DNA from: Polytrichum commune
Lineage: Eukaryota; Streptophyta; Polytrichopsida; Polytrichales; Polytrichaceae
Direction of reading: 5' to 3'
Assembly (NCBI GenBank): GCA_950295325.1
Contig: OX485803.1
Span: 6,512,001 to 6,576,000, forward strand
DNA: 64,000 bases
Shown: piece after piece, positions 12,401-23,740 of the stretch
Numbering within the stretch: position 1 is the stretch's first letter
How the letters are laid out: each line of letters begins with the position of its first letter
Position numbers and translations under genes: made by a program
The notes under the pieces: model-generated
Told to the model about the DNA's origin: nothing
Seen by the model: only the letters and a program-made list of their open reading frames with translations
Databases searched by the model: none

Positions 12401-15400
12401 GTATGCTTGATTGTTACACACTACTAATAATTCTCGAAACTCGGTGCGATTTTATACGATTTTGTATGCATACTTGAGTGATCTGTAGATGGTCAAACGG
12501 AGGACAAAAGAGCATGTAAAATCGGGAGTTTGGTCCAACATTTTATTGAGGACCTTCGACACTCAAGTGTCCAAGTCGCAACATAGATCCAAGATTAATC
12601 TTCAACTTAGCTCTATTTCAAGGGCTTTGAGAGTTTCATGCTGAAATCTTAGAGTTCTAGGCCTAAGAAAAGGCTGCTATTCTTGAATACATGTTTGGGA
12701 TCGGTTGTGGGAGAGGTAAGATTAATCGGGATTGTTAGTGGTCCCGAATGATCACACATGTTGTATCCTTCACATTCAATGGTTTAGAGAAGTTCCAACT
12801 AACTGGTTTCCAAATACCGGATGGTTGCTCTTGTCCTTTTAAGGATAACTCTGAGATCCGGGAAATTTTTTCATGCAAAGAGAAACAAATTTTAAGGAGA
12901 GTGCAATTTTTTATTTTATTTGTTTTTTCATGAATATGGAAATTGCTATAAATTTCGAAGAGGTAAAGTTAGGGTAACACATAGTTGATCTATAGGTTAA
13001 CCCATAACTGCTCATCTAAATGCTAATGCTTGGCTGTGATAGTTGTCAAAACTCTTGTGAGGGTATAGTAGAGATGCTTGGTATAGTAGAGGTGCATATT
13101 CTCGATCAAGACCCCATCAACAATTTATAGGGTACTGGAATTTTATAATAGAATTTCGATCAGGCCAAAATCAATAGTGCCATGGCACATGTCTTGGTTT
13201 TGAGTGCTAAAGTGAGGAGGAACAAGCAGTAAAAATGAGCGGTTATGGCAAACTCTAGATAATGGTAATATGTTTGGGCCAACTTATGGCTTTAAAATTT
13301 TGAAATAATTTAAGGAATAAAATTACCGAAAAACTAGAGTCCTCCTTATTTCTATCTTCCTACATTGGGAAAATTTGCACTGCCTTATGCTTCTCCAGAT
13401 CTGACGCATAACATCATATGTGAACAATTATGGACGCCTCTACTCTAATCAATCGCAAGCCTTAACCCTAACTCCATTCGCCTAAAAAATATAGATCTCA
13501 TCCATGTCGGCATTACATGACCCTAGTGAGCGGTTAGACGGACTTGGTCAACTATGAATGCCTCAACCTTAGAATGTGAACATTCATATGCTTGTGCCTT
13601 TTGTAGATTGTAAACGAGGTATGTTTGTTGTGACTACTTCCTTAGAACAAATTCTTGGTGATTGTCACTTGCTCTTAAGTTTTTTTCTAGATGATGCCTT
13701 CAAGCATTCACCCACACACACTCGTATATTATTGCGCAAATGCTCAATGTGGTTTATGACAAACCCTAAACAGGTGTACTTGTTGGAAGAGTTGACTCCG
13801 GGGAGGGAGTTGTTTTTGTTCTTGCAACGAGTCGGCCGCTTGCAAGAATGGGAGGCCGCATTTTATGCGGGTGGAGTCTTACTTGCGTATGTACATAAAG
13901 CTCCTTCACACCATCTCCTTGTGTTTTCTTTTACTTTGTTATGGACGTTATTCTCTTGTGTCGATCCTTGCTTAAAAGATAATAAAATCCTCTCTATGGA
14001 ATCCTTGAAGGCCTATATGTCCCAAGTTGAGGCTCTCAATGTCAAACGGATAGATTTTGCTAAGAATACATGTCATTTTTACAGGTGTTTTTAAAATAAA
14101 GTAAATCACGAGTAGCTATTGAGATTCAAAGTACGTGATGGAATCCTATGTACGGATCTATGTAATAAGTAGCCACTATTTCTAGCCACCCTTTCTACAC
14201 ACTTTTTTCTTCTTGTTTTAATACTAATTCTAGACTATGTTGTACATAAGTTACCGTAGCTCTCTAGTAGCTTGGGCACCATTTTGATTAATAATTAATT
14301 AAAGTGCAAAAGTAAGTTAGGCGGTCTAGGAAATAATATTCTAAAATTGGGCAGATTCAACAAGTACTTTACAATAAGTTAGACATTCATCCAAGTAATT
14401 TCTATAATTCATGGATGGTTTTCCTAATTTTATCTTTGTTGAATTTCATTAAATGTCACTTATATTATTCTGATTTTAGGCACTCTTTGAATGTTATTTC
14501 TTTTTTGGGGGACACTCAACAAAATTAATATCCCAAAAATTTAGGCAACTTTATTATTAATTATTTTCCGCCCAAGCTGCTAGAGAGCTACGGTAGCTTT
14601 TGAGCCTTGGGATGCAAATTTATCAAGTTATACCTTGCTATGAATTGTAGGCCTAAAGACATCATACATAGGGGTTTAAGAGTACTTGATGATATTTTTA
14701 GATGAAGTGTCAAAATTGACCCTATTTTAGATCCCGTTTGTTGTATCCAATCTTCCAATTAGAGCACACACACATGTACATATATTTCACAAGTATGATA
14801 GATTTGGGTTGTGTATTTAACTTGTACTCAATTACATAACACATATATTTGATTGCATTTGTCACATATGACTATGTTTTCACCTCCTATTTGTAATAGG
14901 TTGGGATAAATACAAATTGAACATTATAGACTTAAGTACAATCTTGCTTCAATACTCACTGAAGTATTATGCACATTCCATATACATACCTACACCTTTA
15001 AGGGTTAAATCATCTCAAGTTTCAAAGAAAACACCATGTGACCTTCAATGGAGTTAACAACATTTGTTTAATAGCTTGCTCTGTACACCTGTTCTAGGTT
15101 TACATATGAGCTCACAGCTACAATCAAGGTGAAACATCCTTCATTCATGTTGACACTAGAGGTTGGTGTCGTCTCTTTCTCTCTCACACACACAATTAAT
15201 GAGCAATCATTCAATTGTGCAGGCTGGAATACATGCATAGTAAAGGCATTGCATACCGCGACTTAAAACCCGAGAACACTCTAATTGCGGAGAATGGGTA
15301 TCCCAAGCTCATTGACATGGGATTTGCAAAACGGATTTATAATCGGCGCACATACTCCATGTGTGGCACTCCCGACTACATGGCACCCGAGATCATCAAA

Positions 15401-18400
15401 AGGCAAGGTCACACTAAGGGTGTCGATTATTGGGCACTCGGGTGCATGATTTATGAAATGATCACGAATGCGAGCCCATTTAACTCAGGCAACGATCCCC
15501 CTCAAGTAATCTACTTAACCCCACACAATTTTGACTTACATGTAAAGTCTTGGCATCAAACTCCTAGCGAGTTGGTTAAACCATGAGTTTGAGAGCTTAT
15601 GCACATAAAGTCACCCAAAATATTAAAAGCTTAAATTAACATGTTCAAAGAGTGGTGTTGGGATATTAAAAGAAGGCTTTCTAGTTTGTCATATTGGGAG
15701 GGACAGGCCAAGCTACTGGCCTTGCATCGGCCAATCCATGACTTACGGTCTCGGGGGGGGCAGTGTGTTAAAAAGTTAAGGATATAGGTGCGAACAACCA
15801 CTATTTTATAGGGGGGTATTACTTTCAATTCTCTTCTTTTTTTCACATGCTATCATTATGTAAATTTCTACTTTGGGTCAATAGAAAAATGGCTTGCATT
15901 ACTTATAATTTCAAATTACCTATTATTCCATACCCTATAGTACTTTAAAGATGTCCAGTGCCATTTTTGATACCCTATTTTACTCTTAAGCCCAATTATA
16001 ATTTTTTGCTCCCATGTTTTTAAAATACCCTATCATTTGTTCGCACGTATGTTGCTACTCCAACCAATGACTACCCCCCCCGAGCTTACGGTGGCAGGTT
16101 ACCATGGATAGACCCTATTTTAGATCCAATTTTTTGGGGATGGTAAAAGGAGGTCCAAGAAGTTTCACCCAACTTTCAAAACTATACAATGGGCTAACAA
16201 GATTTTAATAAAAATTCTCTCAAAGAAGGATCAAACCCAAGGATCAATATATTTTTACAATTCTAGATGTAACAATGCCCATGCCTTATGTAATATACTT
16301 TGTAAAAAAAATTCTCATTAAATACCCTCTTGTACACCCACATGGTACAATATAGACCATGTTGAGTTGCCCCCCCCCCCCCCCCCCCCCCGGTTGGTCC
16401 TTTTAGAACTAAGTGTTGTATTGTTTGGTATGGGACAATGCATTGGTTTCAAATTTCATATCCACCTGGAAATATATGCAAAGGTTTAAATATTTGCGTA
16501 CTAAACACATCAATTGAGCGGACTCGGCCGAGCAACCACTCCACATGAGGTTTGCACTCATTCTTAGAACCGGGAACCACGTGCGTGCATGAGCATGAAA
16601 TTAATACCCCCTAATGTACAAGTTTTTCTTCCTCTCAAAAATGATATATGTACAAATATGTAGCTAGGAAATCCCTCAAATACATGCATATATTTAAAAA
16701 AAAAGATAAAATCATATAGAACCCAATCTTATGTATACACCAACAAATCATGTGGAAAATATGGCTAAAATATTCTTAACAAGACATGTTTATTTATCAT
16801 TGATGAAATCATTAATCACTTGTTCATCCATTGGATGTAACTCATACAAATTAATTTTACAATATTGTAGCCAATGCAATGATGGTTTCTAACTCTACAA
16901 TGAAATAGGTTATCAAATCATAGGTTCACATTGATCCAATTTTATTTTGATACCAACATAACCCTACTCCCATGTTGGAAGGCCAATCCATGAGGTCAAT
17001 TGGTTGTCGATACTCAATCTAAATATTGCCAATTTTGTGATGCATCTTATAAACCCTTCCAAGTCTTGGTGGTCAATGTTTTGGCCGACCTCCTTTTTTT
17101 CGTTTTCTTTTCTCCACTTCTTCAACTAATCTTTGAGAGGCAAACGATACCTCACAATCACATTTCAATTTCAATAAGTAATCAATACCCCTTGCTCTAG
17201 ATAATCAAACTTGAGGTTTGACATACAACATACCATACTTGATTATGGTGAGTCTATCCTTAGACAACGTGTGATTATCATTCAACTCACTAACCAAGGT
17301 ACTCTTGTAGATTTTAGACCCATCCACTTCAACAAATGGCAATATAAAGAGTTGTAATGTCATGCTCGTCAACAAGGCTATCCAAAACATGTCTTATTCA
17401 CATTCAATGTTTGATATATTTGTCACTGAATGTTCACTAAACACTATAGGCTCAACATCAATGTCTTCCGCACTTGGACCAAGTTCATCAATCACATATA
17501 TTCTTGCACTTCCAAGAACGTGATTAAAATCACATTCTTCCTCCTCCCCCATGTCTTTATGAATTTGTGCCTCCATGTGTCTCTCATGCTCCCAAGGAGT
17601 TGTCCACCAACATCTAGGCAAGGTCTTCCTCAGCTTCATCCCCAATTGTGCACATGTTGCATGCACATCAACAAAACCCTCGTGTATTGTTGCCACAAAT
17701 TGCTCATCTGTCAAAACACTCGTGTAATCCCCAATCTACAAGAGCAACGTTATACCAAACGTGAGTTTGTTTTTTGTGAGCTTTATTGAAACTTGGATCC
17801 TTTGGATCAACCTCATATTCTACAATTCTAGCCAAAGCACCAACACGTCCTATTGAATCACAACCCTCATATATCCTCTCATTTTGTATCATTCCTCCAA
17901 CTTTTCTAAAGAATACTTCACAAACATCAGAACCTACAGTGCAACAAACACTTGTTAATGAGAAAACCAATCCTTGAATAATTTAATGAGGAGCACTATA
18001 TAGTGGCATGAAATTTGAACATCAAGATAAACTTCCTTCCCCCTCCCATCCTAAACCCTAAATTCCAGAGATAAACGTGGTTCACATATTGGATGATTTC
18101 TTAAAATTTTAATTTTAATTTTTTTAATTTTTTGATTTGGACCTCTTGTAATTTACACACTTCATTATAATTGGCTATGAACCTATTAGGATTATATTAT
18201 GCCTAGTATATCTACAAACCTAGAAGAAAGAATACATGTACCTTATGTATATTATGTAACCCCTAGGCACGATTAATTCCCCTTTTGTGCACTCACATGG
18301 GTTTGTACATGCTACACTGAGTGCACCCCCCGTGCCACCTTGATTCACATAACGTGTTGAATAATGACTAACATGATTTTTCTTTTCTCTTTGGAAGGGA

Positions 18401-20203
18401 TTATGCACATGTCCTATAATATTGGAAACCTTGAGTATGTGGTTCACGAGGGATTTTTATTGGGTTGAAGATATAATCTTTTTGGATGGAAAACTATGTA
18501 ATTGCTCCATTGTAACTTTGTGGCCCTCTAGTAGGCAATGACCACCGACTATAGATATGATTTTGTGTTTTTGGTAGTAACTATCAATCCTCTCACTGAA
18601 AACAATGCAAAAACTTATGTTGATGTGTTATGAAGATTGTGTTCCAAAAAGTCGTGGAAGGCAAGGTCAAGTACCCGCCTTACATGAGCGCCAACGCGGT
18701 GGACATCGTCAAGAGATTGCTAGACCCTAACCCCGAGACCCGCCTTGGTTGCCATAAGGCCGGTGTCATGGAAATTAGAGAACACCCGTTCTTCACCAAG
18801 GAAATCAACTTCCAACTCCTCATTCGCCAACGAGAAGAAGCCCCCGTATGTCCCCCCCCCCCCCCTCCTTCATTGCACATGGTGTATAATCCAAGTTGAG
18901 AATTATGGCAAACAACAAAAACAAACAATTCAATACACGTTCCCAAAATCTTGTATGTTGGTGTTGCACTCAATAAGAGAAAATTATGCCCAAAAAAATC
19001 GTAGCCGAAATCGACTGCTGTTTTTATGACCAGCCTGTTTTGCAACCAATTGTTTTTTTGGTTAAGCAACTAATACATTATGAATTTTGGGACATGTAAT
19101 ATACCTTTGGTATATTACATGCCCCCCCCCCCCAAAAAAAAAATTCAAAATTGTAGTCGCAAAACAAAGAAGAAAAATCTGTAGTTGTTTAGCGACTGCA
19201 TATCAGGCTGGTCAAAAGAACCGCATCCAATTTCAACTGTGATTTTTTTGGACATAGTTTTCTACTAGTGACTAGCTTATGAATTTGATTGAATAGCGTG
19301 GCTAACATTATTCCCCTTCTTGGGATCACTAGGTTGAAATTTAAGAAGGTTGTAAATGAACACTTGTTGCATGAAATATGTCATGGGGAGGTCAAATTAC
19401 TCTACATGACATATCAATTTAATGCCACATAGCACCATATACAATATACTATAGCAATTAGTATGTCTACTCTATCACCTAGTAAAATGGGATCGGGTAA
19501 GGAAGAATGGACTCCCATTCATGTCAGTGCAGTTAAAAAAATCACTGATGTTGTTTTTATTTGTTTTCTTCTATAGTGTAGCAAACAAGTCATTATTGCA
19601 AGCAATCTCTACAAGACATCATCATAGTATTTGTGTCTGATTTCATATAATCTGCTTTAAGATATGCTGTCCTATGGGCCCTATTGGGGGGCACTCCCGA
19701 CTCCAAACATGATTTTGAGCCGTTGGATTGGCTTGGGAGGTATCTCATCTAGCTAGTGATTGCGGTTCACATGGATTGTTGTTTCAAGTTTGGAATTGGA
19801 ATTCTATGCAAAAGTCATAGGAGGTCAAAGTGACGATTCTTTCACTCTTTAAGCGATCACATAGACTCCCTCCATCATGTTGAATACCAACTTTAAAATG
19901 ATGTCTATAATGTGAGGAGATAGTCTGATCTCATTATAACACGCACCATTTTGACGCTCACTTTTCATTATTAGTTTGCTGTATACCACTCAAATATAGG
20001 TGTCCGATTAATAAGAGTGAGAGTATAAAGGCCCACATACTATTCCTCATGCTATCAGTAACAAAGAAAATTATGATTTTCTGAATATGCAGATGGTTCC
20101 ACCAAAGATTTTGGACTACAAAAGTTTGTGTATACCGGATGACCAACATGCACCGCCAGAACCACCGATCCTCAACCCCACGAATTGGGATGATATCTTT
20201 TGA
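430..20203 (+). CDS. PKG: cGMP-dependent protein kinase (PKG), three CNB domains + AGC kinase; 5' partial
   Basis: Thirteen exons: 430-558, 2106-2294, 4338-4518, 5104-5554, 6350-6571, 8661-8947, 10055-10210, 11225-11304, 12290-12400, 13774-13886, 15223-15505, 18636-18845, 20093-20203 (TGA). Phases match at every junction and give 840 residues; the first exon opens at an acceptor, so the N-terminus lies upstream. Visible-residue map: CNB1 about 1-120, CNB2 about 125-390 (split by a 120-residue Asn/Pro-rich insert), CNB3 about 391-505, kinase about 527-785, AGC C-tail ending WDDIF. Only CNB3 has a full phosphate-binding cassette, FGEDALVSGEPRTTTMV, with the Thr after Arg typical of cGMP-selective sites. 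Kinase landmarks are GTGLFGKV, YALK, NEK (helix C), YRDLKPEN, DMG in place of DFG, CGTPDYMAPE. In the family, cGMP binding releases inhibition of Ser/Thr phosphorylation. The order CNB-CNB-CNB-kinase excludes PKA catalytic subunits. Target and localisation are unknown. Confidence 0.93.
605..761. mobile_element. 144-bp insertion bounded by 13-bp direct repeats
   Basis: The 13-mer TATTGTAGGACAC occurs perfectly at 605-617 and 749-761. The enclosed 131 bp is much more GC-rich than the flanking intron and ends in a (TTC)n tract. This looks like a short insertion with a 13-bp target-site duplication, for example a SINE or other retroposon. No internal promoter boxes could be assigned with confidence. 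Confidence 0.45.
3297..3669. mobile_element. Tourist-like (PIF/Harbinger) MITE, 373 bp
   Basis: Terminal inverted repeats start GGGCCGGTTTACACTACGG and are nearly perfect. The element is flanked on both sides by TAA (3294-3296 and 3670-3672). GGG-start TIRs with a 3-bp TAA/TTA duplication are the hallmark of Tourist/PIF-Harbinger MITEs. It has no coding capacity and lies in the intron between the second and third visible PKG exons. Confidence 0.8.
5290..5480 (+). repeat. Asn-rich and Pro-rich low-complexity coding tract inside CNB2
   Basis: Within the 5104-5554 exon, degenerate AAC/AAT/AGC triplets encode about 35 residues of almost pure Asn with Ser, Ile and Lys (about 5294-5395). A run of Pro codons and a Gly/Ser/Pro-rich stretch follow. 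It sits between the strand IYVVQWGVVS and the cassette start FGDECL, so it is an insertion in a loop of the second cyclic-nucleotide barrel. Asn codons vary (AAC and AAT), and the splice to 6350 keeps frame (CA|A). Confidence 0.85.
5981..6320 (+). repeat. dispersed repeat family A, PKG intron copy
   Basis: Shares with 54030-54362 the GTGTGGTTTGGTGTAGCTCC head, G run, CGATTTGGATTTGCTAACC and TCCTAGGAGAAGTGGGCTAG. It ends about 30 bp before the PKG acceptor at 6349. Confidence 0.75.
7994..8621 (+). mobile_element. pogo/Tigger-like DNA element, 628 bp, with transposase remnant
   Basis: TIRs of about 27 bp begin CAGTAATCTCCCGCTTAAG (right end has one terminal mismatch) and are flanked by TA at 7992-7993 and 8622-8623. 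CAGT-start TIRs with TA duplication resemble pogo elements such as plant Lemi1/Emigrant. An ATG-initiated frame inside (8228-8548) supports the assignment. The right end lies 39 bp before the CNB3 exon at 8661, so the insertion nearly touches a splice acceptor. Confidence 0.7.
8228..8548 (+). pseudogene. C-terminal remnant of a pogo/Jerky-type transposase
   Basis: A 106-codon open frame inside the TIR-bounded element. It has an acidic N-terminal part (about residues 1-25, rich in Glu and Asp), a basic middle, and ends LRQMTLHDMFKQ. This acidic tail plus a closing 'T-hydrophobic-x-x-F/M-F' motif resembles the end of pogo/Tigger/Jerky transposases. The DDE catalytic core is absent, so the element is non-autonomous. 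Assignment rests on tail resemblance and position, not on catalytic residues. Confidence 0.4.
9849..9906 (-). mobile_element. tRNA-like internal promoter, possible SINE head
   Basis: On the minus strand GGTTCGATTCC (9859-9849) matches the RNA polymerase III B box exactly. About 30 bases upstream lies an A-box-like GATAGTAGTGGAGAGG (about 9903-9888). The segment does not fold into an evident complete tRNA. A tRNA-derived SINE within the PKG intron is the likeliest reading; a tRNA pseudogene is the alternative. Confidence 0.35.
10502..10855. mobile_element. foldback element, family B copy 1
   Basis: Palindromic segment. The left arm carries TTGGTCGGGAGTTGGTGTTTTG and a motif about a 'GCATGCTTGGAGTC' core; the right arm has the reverse complement (GACTCCAAGCATGCACC at about 10750). 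Related copies occur at about 33450-33775 and 41058-41408. Terminal arms are diverged and no target duplication is clear. Confidence 0.65.
14252..14595. mobile_element. foldback MITE with 26-bp terminal inverted repeats
   Basis: TACCGTAGCTCTCTAGTAGC at the left end has its near-perfect complement at 14570-14595, continuing into GCTTGGGC / GCCCAAGC. The interior is AT-rich without coding capacity. It lies in the PKG intron between the 13774 and 15223 exons. Superfamily not assigned because no target duplication could be recognised. Confidence 0.65.
15545..16235 (+). repeat. dispersed repeat interrupted by a hAT-type insertion
   Basis: 15545-15749 and 16085-16235 together match 30745-31110, which is uninterrupted. 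Shared landmarks include GAGTTTGAGAGCTTAT, CAAAGAGTGGTGTT and ACCCTATTTTAGATC. The 335-bp difference is the element at 15750-16084. Confidence 0.65.
15750..16084. mobile_element. hAT-like MITE, 335 bp, 8-bp target duplication
   Basis: Ends are CTCGGGGGGGG and its complement, with subterminal inverted similarity (GTGCGAACAA on both arms). The 8-mer CTTACGGT flanks it at 15742-15749 and 16085-16092. The paralogous repeat at 30745-31110 shows the empty-site state. An 8-bp duplication fits hAT elements. The last PKG kinase introns therefore grew by insertion into an older repeat. Confidence 0.75.
16370..16391 (+). repeat. poly-C tract (22 C)
   Basis: Uninterrupted run of C in a PKG intron. Similar shorter C or G runs occur at about 18850, 19123, 29009, 51469 and 54150, several inside repeat elements. 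Confidence 0.95.
17205..17970 (-). pseudogene. decayed antisense coding segment of unknown family (probably TE-derived)
   Basis: Reading leftward on the minus strand, three consecutive open segments join into one protein-like stretch of about 255 codons. It is broken by one frameshift near 17710 and one in-frame TAA near 17392. Segments include RIVEYEVDPKDPSFNKAHKK, then DEQFVATIHEGF, then FVEVDGSKIYKSTLV. Composition is protein-like (mixed, Trp-containing, charged) unlike the surrounding AT-rich intron. I do not recognise the family. Position inside a PKG intron, antisense, and the breaks argue for a dead mobile-element gene or processed fragment rather than a working host gene. Confidence 0.4.
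18967..19270. mobile_element. foldback element with CACTA-like ends
   Basis: The left end (CACTCAATAAGAGAAAA) and the complement of the right end (CACTAGTAGAAAACTATG) align, and arm similarity continues inward through CCAAAAAAATC and GACCAGCCTG. A perfect 13-bp hairpin (CATGTAATATACC, loop TTT) lies at 19093-19120 near the centre, next to a C run. No clean target duplication was found. It lies in the last PKG intron. Confidence 0.5.
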
Positions 20204-20699
20204 ATTTTGATTAGAACACAAAATTGCATATTACTTGACTATGTAAGATAATTGTGCGCCGATTTCGGTGCTCCATTTGTACAGAAAACATAGATGCCAT
20301 GTTCATAACATTGCTAAGTCTCATGCTCCCTCTACCCCTTTCTAAATAAAGGAGATGCTATATTTCATGAGAACCTTGCTGCCGCACTAAGACTGTGGCC
20401 GTCGTCTTTCTTAGAATCACAACGTGTTTATTCTTGGTCCTTGGTTGTATTTTTTTCTCCTACCTAGGATAATTGGCAAGTGGAACTTAGCAATGTTATG
20501 TTGTGATCACATGACTCTTTGGTGTATATCTATCATTTAGCTATAGCTGTGTGTAAACACCTATAATCATACATTATTTCTATTCTTTCTTAATGCTATA
20601 AATGATTCATGAGCACACACCTATTGGGTTCACAAAACAAATGAGCTCAACCTATGCCCAAGGGTTAAGCACGTCTCATTCATTCATGCCAACTCTTTC

Positions 20700-20850
20700 G
20701 GGTGGGTTTACATTAGCCTAGCCCGGGTCCAAGAAACTTGGGGTCCAAAACACCCCTTTACTTTTTGATTTAAGATTGGACCCAAACTGGAAGGTTGGTT
20801 TCTCAAAATAAGACAAGTATTTTCTTGAGTGGTGTCCACTATTATATGTT
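20700..20850 (+). mobile_element. truncated Tourist-like element (relative of 34288-34554)
   Basis: Begins GGGTGGGTTTACATT and shares GGTCCAAAACAC, TACTTTTTGATT and TATTTTCTTGAGTGG with the complete element at 34288-34554. No matching right terminal repeat was found. Confidence 0.5.
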
Positions 20851-21722
20851 GGAAAAATATTCCTCTTCAAATCGTGTTTTAGAAAACTCAAGGAATATTG
20901 AATTTTGGCTCAAGAAGAGAGGTTTTATGAGTGTGGGCCCAATCTTGAGTTTAAATGCCTGGAATAGACATCACTCTCCTCCATGTGGACCGGGGTGACA
21001 TCACCTCCTTCATTAGCATGTCAAGTTGATGTCACCTTCCTATTAGTTGAAGTCTAAAAGAAGGTCTAGGATTTAGATTGCACAAATTACATACATAATT
21101 CAAAAAAATGTCTTTACTTTCTGATTAAACTCATACTCACCCCTAAACCCCAAGATTCGTTTGAAACACAATGTCACTTGAAGGCTAACTCTATTACCCG
21201 CCAAAATTACCCCACAACACCTCCTCTCCCTTAATTTGGGTCAAGTGATTGCTTGGTGTGTGTAGGTTTTTTCATAATCAAGTCTCCATTGATGTACATA
21301 TAGTGGATGATTGACGATTTTACTCTAGGAAGAGCAATTTGTTTTTTACTCCAAAATCCAATCCAACATCTAATAGCTACTTGATCTTGACATATGAGAT
21401 GGGGATGCAAAATTGTACTTGCAAGATTTCTTGTGAAACCAAAGCGCACTTTCGTACATGGTGAAGCATTGACAAAGAGAAGAAGCAAAATTACTCTTGT
21501 ACCTAGTATGTGAAACAGTGAAGGGCAATTTTTTCCATTCACTAAGAATGGCTTGCTAAAAACATAGGGTACCTTTGTGACTTTCTCCAAAAAGAAACTT
21601 GGCCTTCTTTGACACCCAATTTCACATTTGACATCAGATAAAGCTTACAAAATACAACACAAGGCCCATGACTTGTATTTTGGAGGGGTTGGTTCATGGA
21701 GAGAAGGTGTGACAATGCATAA

Positions 21723-22210
21723 GGGCCGCTTCACACTATGGCCAAAGGTCGAGAGGCCGTCAATTTCCACCAATCGGATTGCAAGAAACCAAGAATCCGG
21801 TCTCTCAACCCTTCACACTAGAGGTCAAAGTCCAAAAGTTCTCGCAATTTAAAATGTCTACATGGCAATACTTTTTTACCAAGGCGACGGACTCTCAAAG
21901 GAAATTTGGGGCAGACGGGAATGGAAACCCAAACTATGATCGAGAGGCCCATAAAAAAGAAATCAAACATTGACAAGATCTTGGCCGTCAGATTGGAGGG
22001 GTTATTTTGGGCATGGAATAAAGTGGGATGCTCCTTCTTCCTTTGGACTTTGGCCTTGGCCTTTGGAGGCTTCACACTATGTTTGGTTGAAGGCTCCAAT
22101 TCCTCTATTTTTATTGGCTATGTTCAACCCATTTCTTTGGACTCTCAACAAAGTTTGGCCATTCAATCTAACGGCCTCTCGACTTGGACGGCCATAGTGT
22201 GAAGCGGCCC
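21723..22210. mobile_element. Tourist-like (PIF/Harbinger) MITE, 488 bp
   Basis: TIRs start GGGCCGCTTCACACTATGGCC and are near-perfect. TAA flanks both ends (21720-21722 and 22211-22213). Same end structure as 3297-3669 but a different interior. Confidence 0.8.
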
Positions 22211-23189
22211 TAAGAATGACTAAGATAGGAATAGATATTCTGTTGTGAAACATTTTTGTGGTCCTTGCTATACAAATTATCACTAAGTTAAAAATTATCT
22301 TAATTTCTTACTTATCTTGCAGCCTTATGAGTATGGAACATAACATGTCGTGACGTGGTTGCTATGATTTGGGCGAACCAACCCATACACTCGTTCCTTG
22401 TTGGATGCCTAAACCCTTGCCTCCAAGGAACTCGTGTATGGGTTTGCCTTGGCCGGTTGCTATGCTTTCTTGGTGGCTCAAGAACAATATTAAAGTGACA
22501 AGTGTTATGCAAGTAATCATTTTAAGTTATCTCCTAATCAAACGAAAAGCCCAATTTGGGCCTGTCCATGCACAAAAATGTGTAGATCTATATTGCATGC
22601 TTCCAATAATAACTAATATTGTCGAATTGACCTTATCTAAAACAATCAGTTGAGTTTCTCAATGCTATTAAGATTTGGAGTGAGAGAGAGAACCAACTCT
22701 TGGTGTTGGTGTGAATGAGGGATGCTTCCCCTTGATCATAGTTGCGAGCTCATGTATGAACCCGAGACAAGATTACTGGTTTCTATTCAAACACATAACC
22801 CTTGGGTGCAAATACATGATTGATATTTTAATCATTAGCATCACAAATGAGTATAATTTTGATTTCTCCTTGCCATAAGATAATGCACTAAATGTGATTT
22901 TCAAGCCCATTTAATAAATGATTTTAAGACATGTGGAGCCTTGTAGAAATTGTGTGTATAGAAAGGACATTGGGCTAGGGATTTGTGGTGTCTACATAAA
23001 CTCGTCCATTGTGAAGGTGAAAACCCACTGTATTATATTATTATTGATAAGTTACAAATGACTTTGTTGTCAAACCCTAGCTATGAATTGATGTGCTTCA
23101 ATATGAGTACTAAGGAGTTTTGGTCAAATTGGCACTTGAATAAGACCATGCCACTTAAGGTGTTATTCGATTACGTTTTCTTAATCAAA

Positions 23190-23520
23190 CACCGATGTTT
23201 TATTGGTGTATGATTTGGTGGCGATCAAAGAACAAACACCATGAAGACACATGATTTTTTTGAAAAAATTGGAATACGACCTCATAGCTAATTATTAACT
23301 CCTCCACAATAGCAAACACAATTAGAAAGACCTATATATTTAGTCAAGGAATCAACAACAATGCCCATTCAACAAATGTATCTAAACAAGGGGAGATCCG
23401 ATTGCTGCTGATGCTTCATCACAAATTTGCGAATGCAACTCAAGTTTCGTGGTGTGTAATCCTAATCGGCAGAAGTTGGAGAAGATGAAAAACAAAATCG
23501 AATAACACCCACACACCGTA
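23190..23520 (+). repeat. left diverged direct repeat (family A related)
   Basis: Shares ordered blocks with 24200-24550: GAACAAACA, AAGACACA, AAGGGGAG, TTCTTCATC-like, then GAAGTTGGAG/AGAAACAAA and ACACCC. The head (GGATGTTT...CAAGAACGGACACC type) also matches dispersed family A. Overall similarity is loose, roughly two thirds by eye. Confidence 0.45.
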
Positions 23521-23740
23521 TGCTGAAGCAAGTAGGAACATGCACCTCTTCATGCATCAAGTAGCTTTGAGAAAGTAGATGTCATCGACAACTTACTTGA
23601 AAAACTGCCATGCTTTACAAAAAATATTCAATCTCACAGAAGTGTGTAGTAGTGCAAACTAGACACATCCTATACCTGGCATTTCACCAGAACCGACGCG
23701 GAGATGATGTTGAAGCTCGAAATTCAACTGCCAATTGAGT

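Noticed and set aside
13576-14094. 172-codon plus-strand frame as a separate gene
   Set aside because: Only 13774-13886 of it is kinase sequence with good splice sites; the rest is intron read-through.
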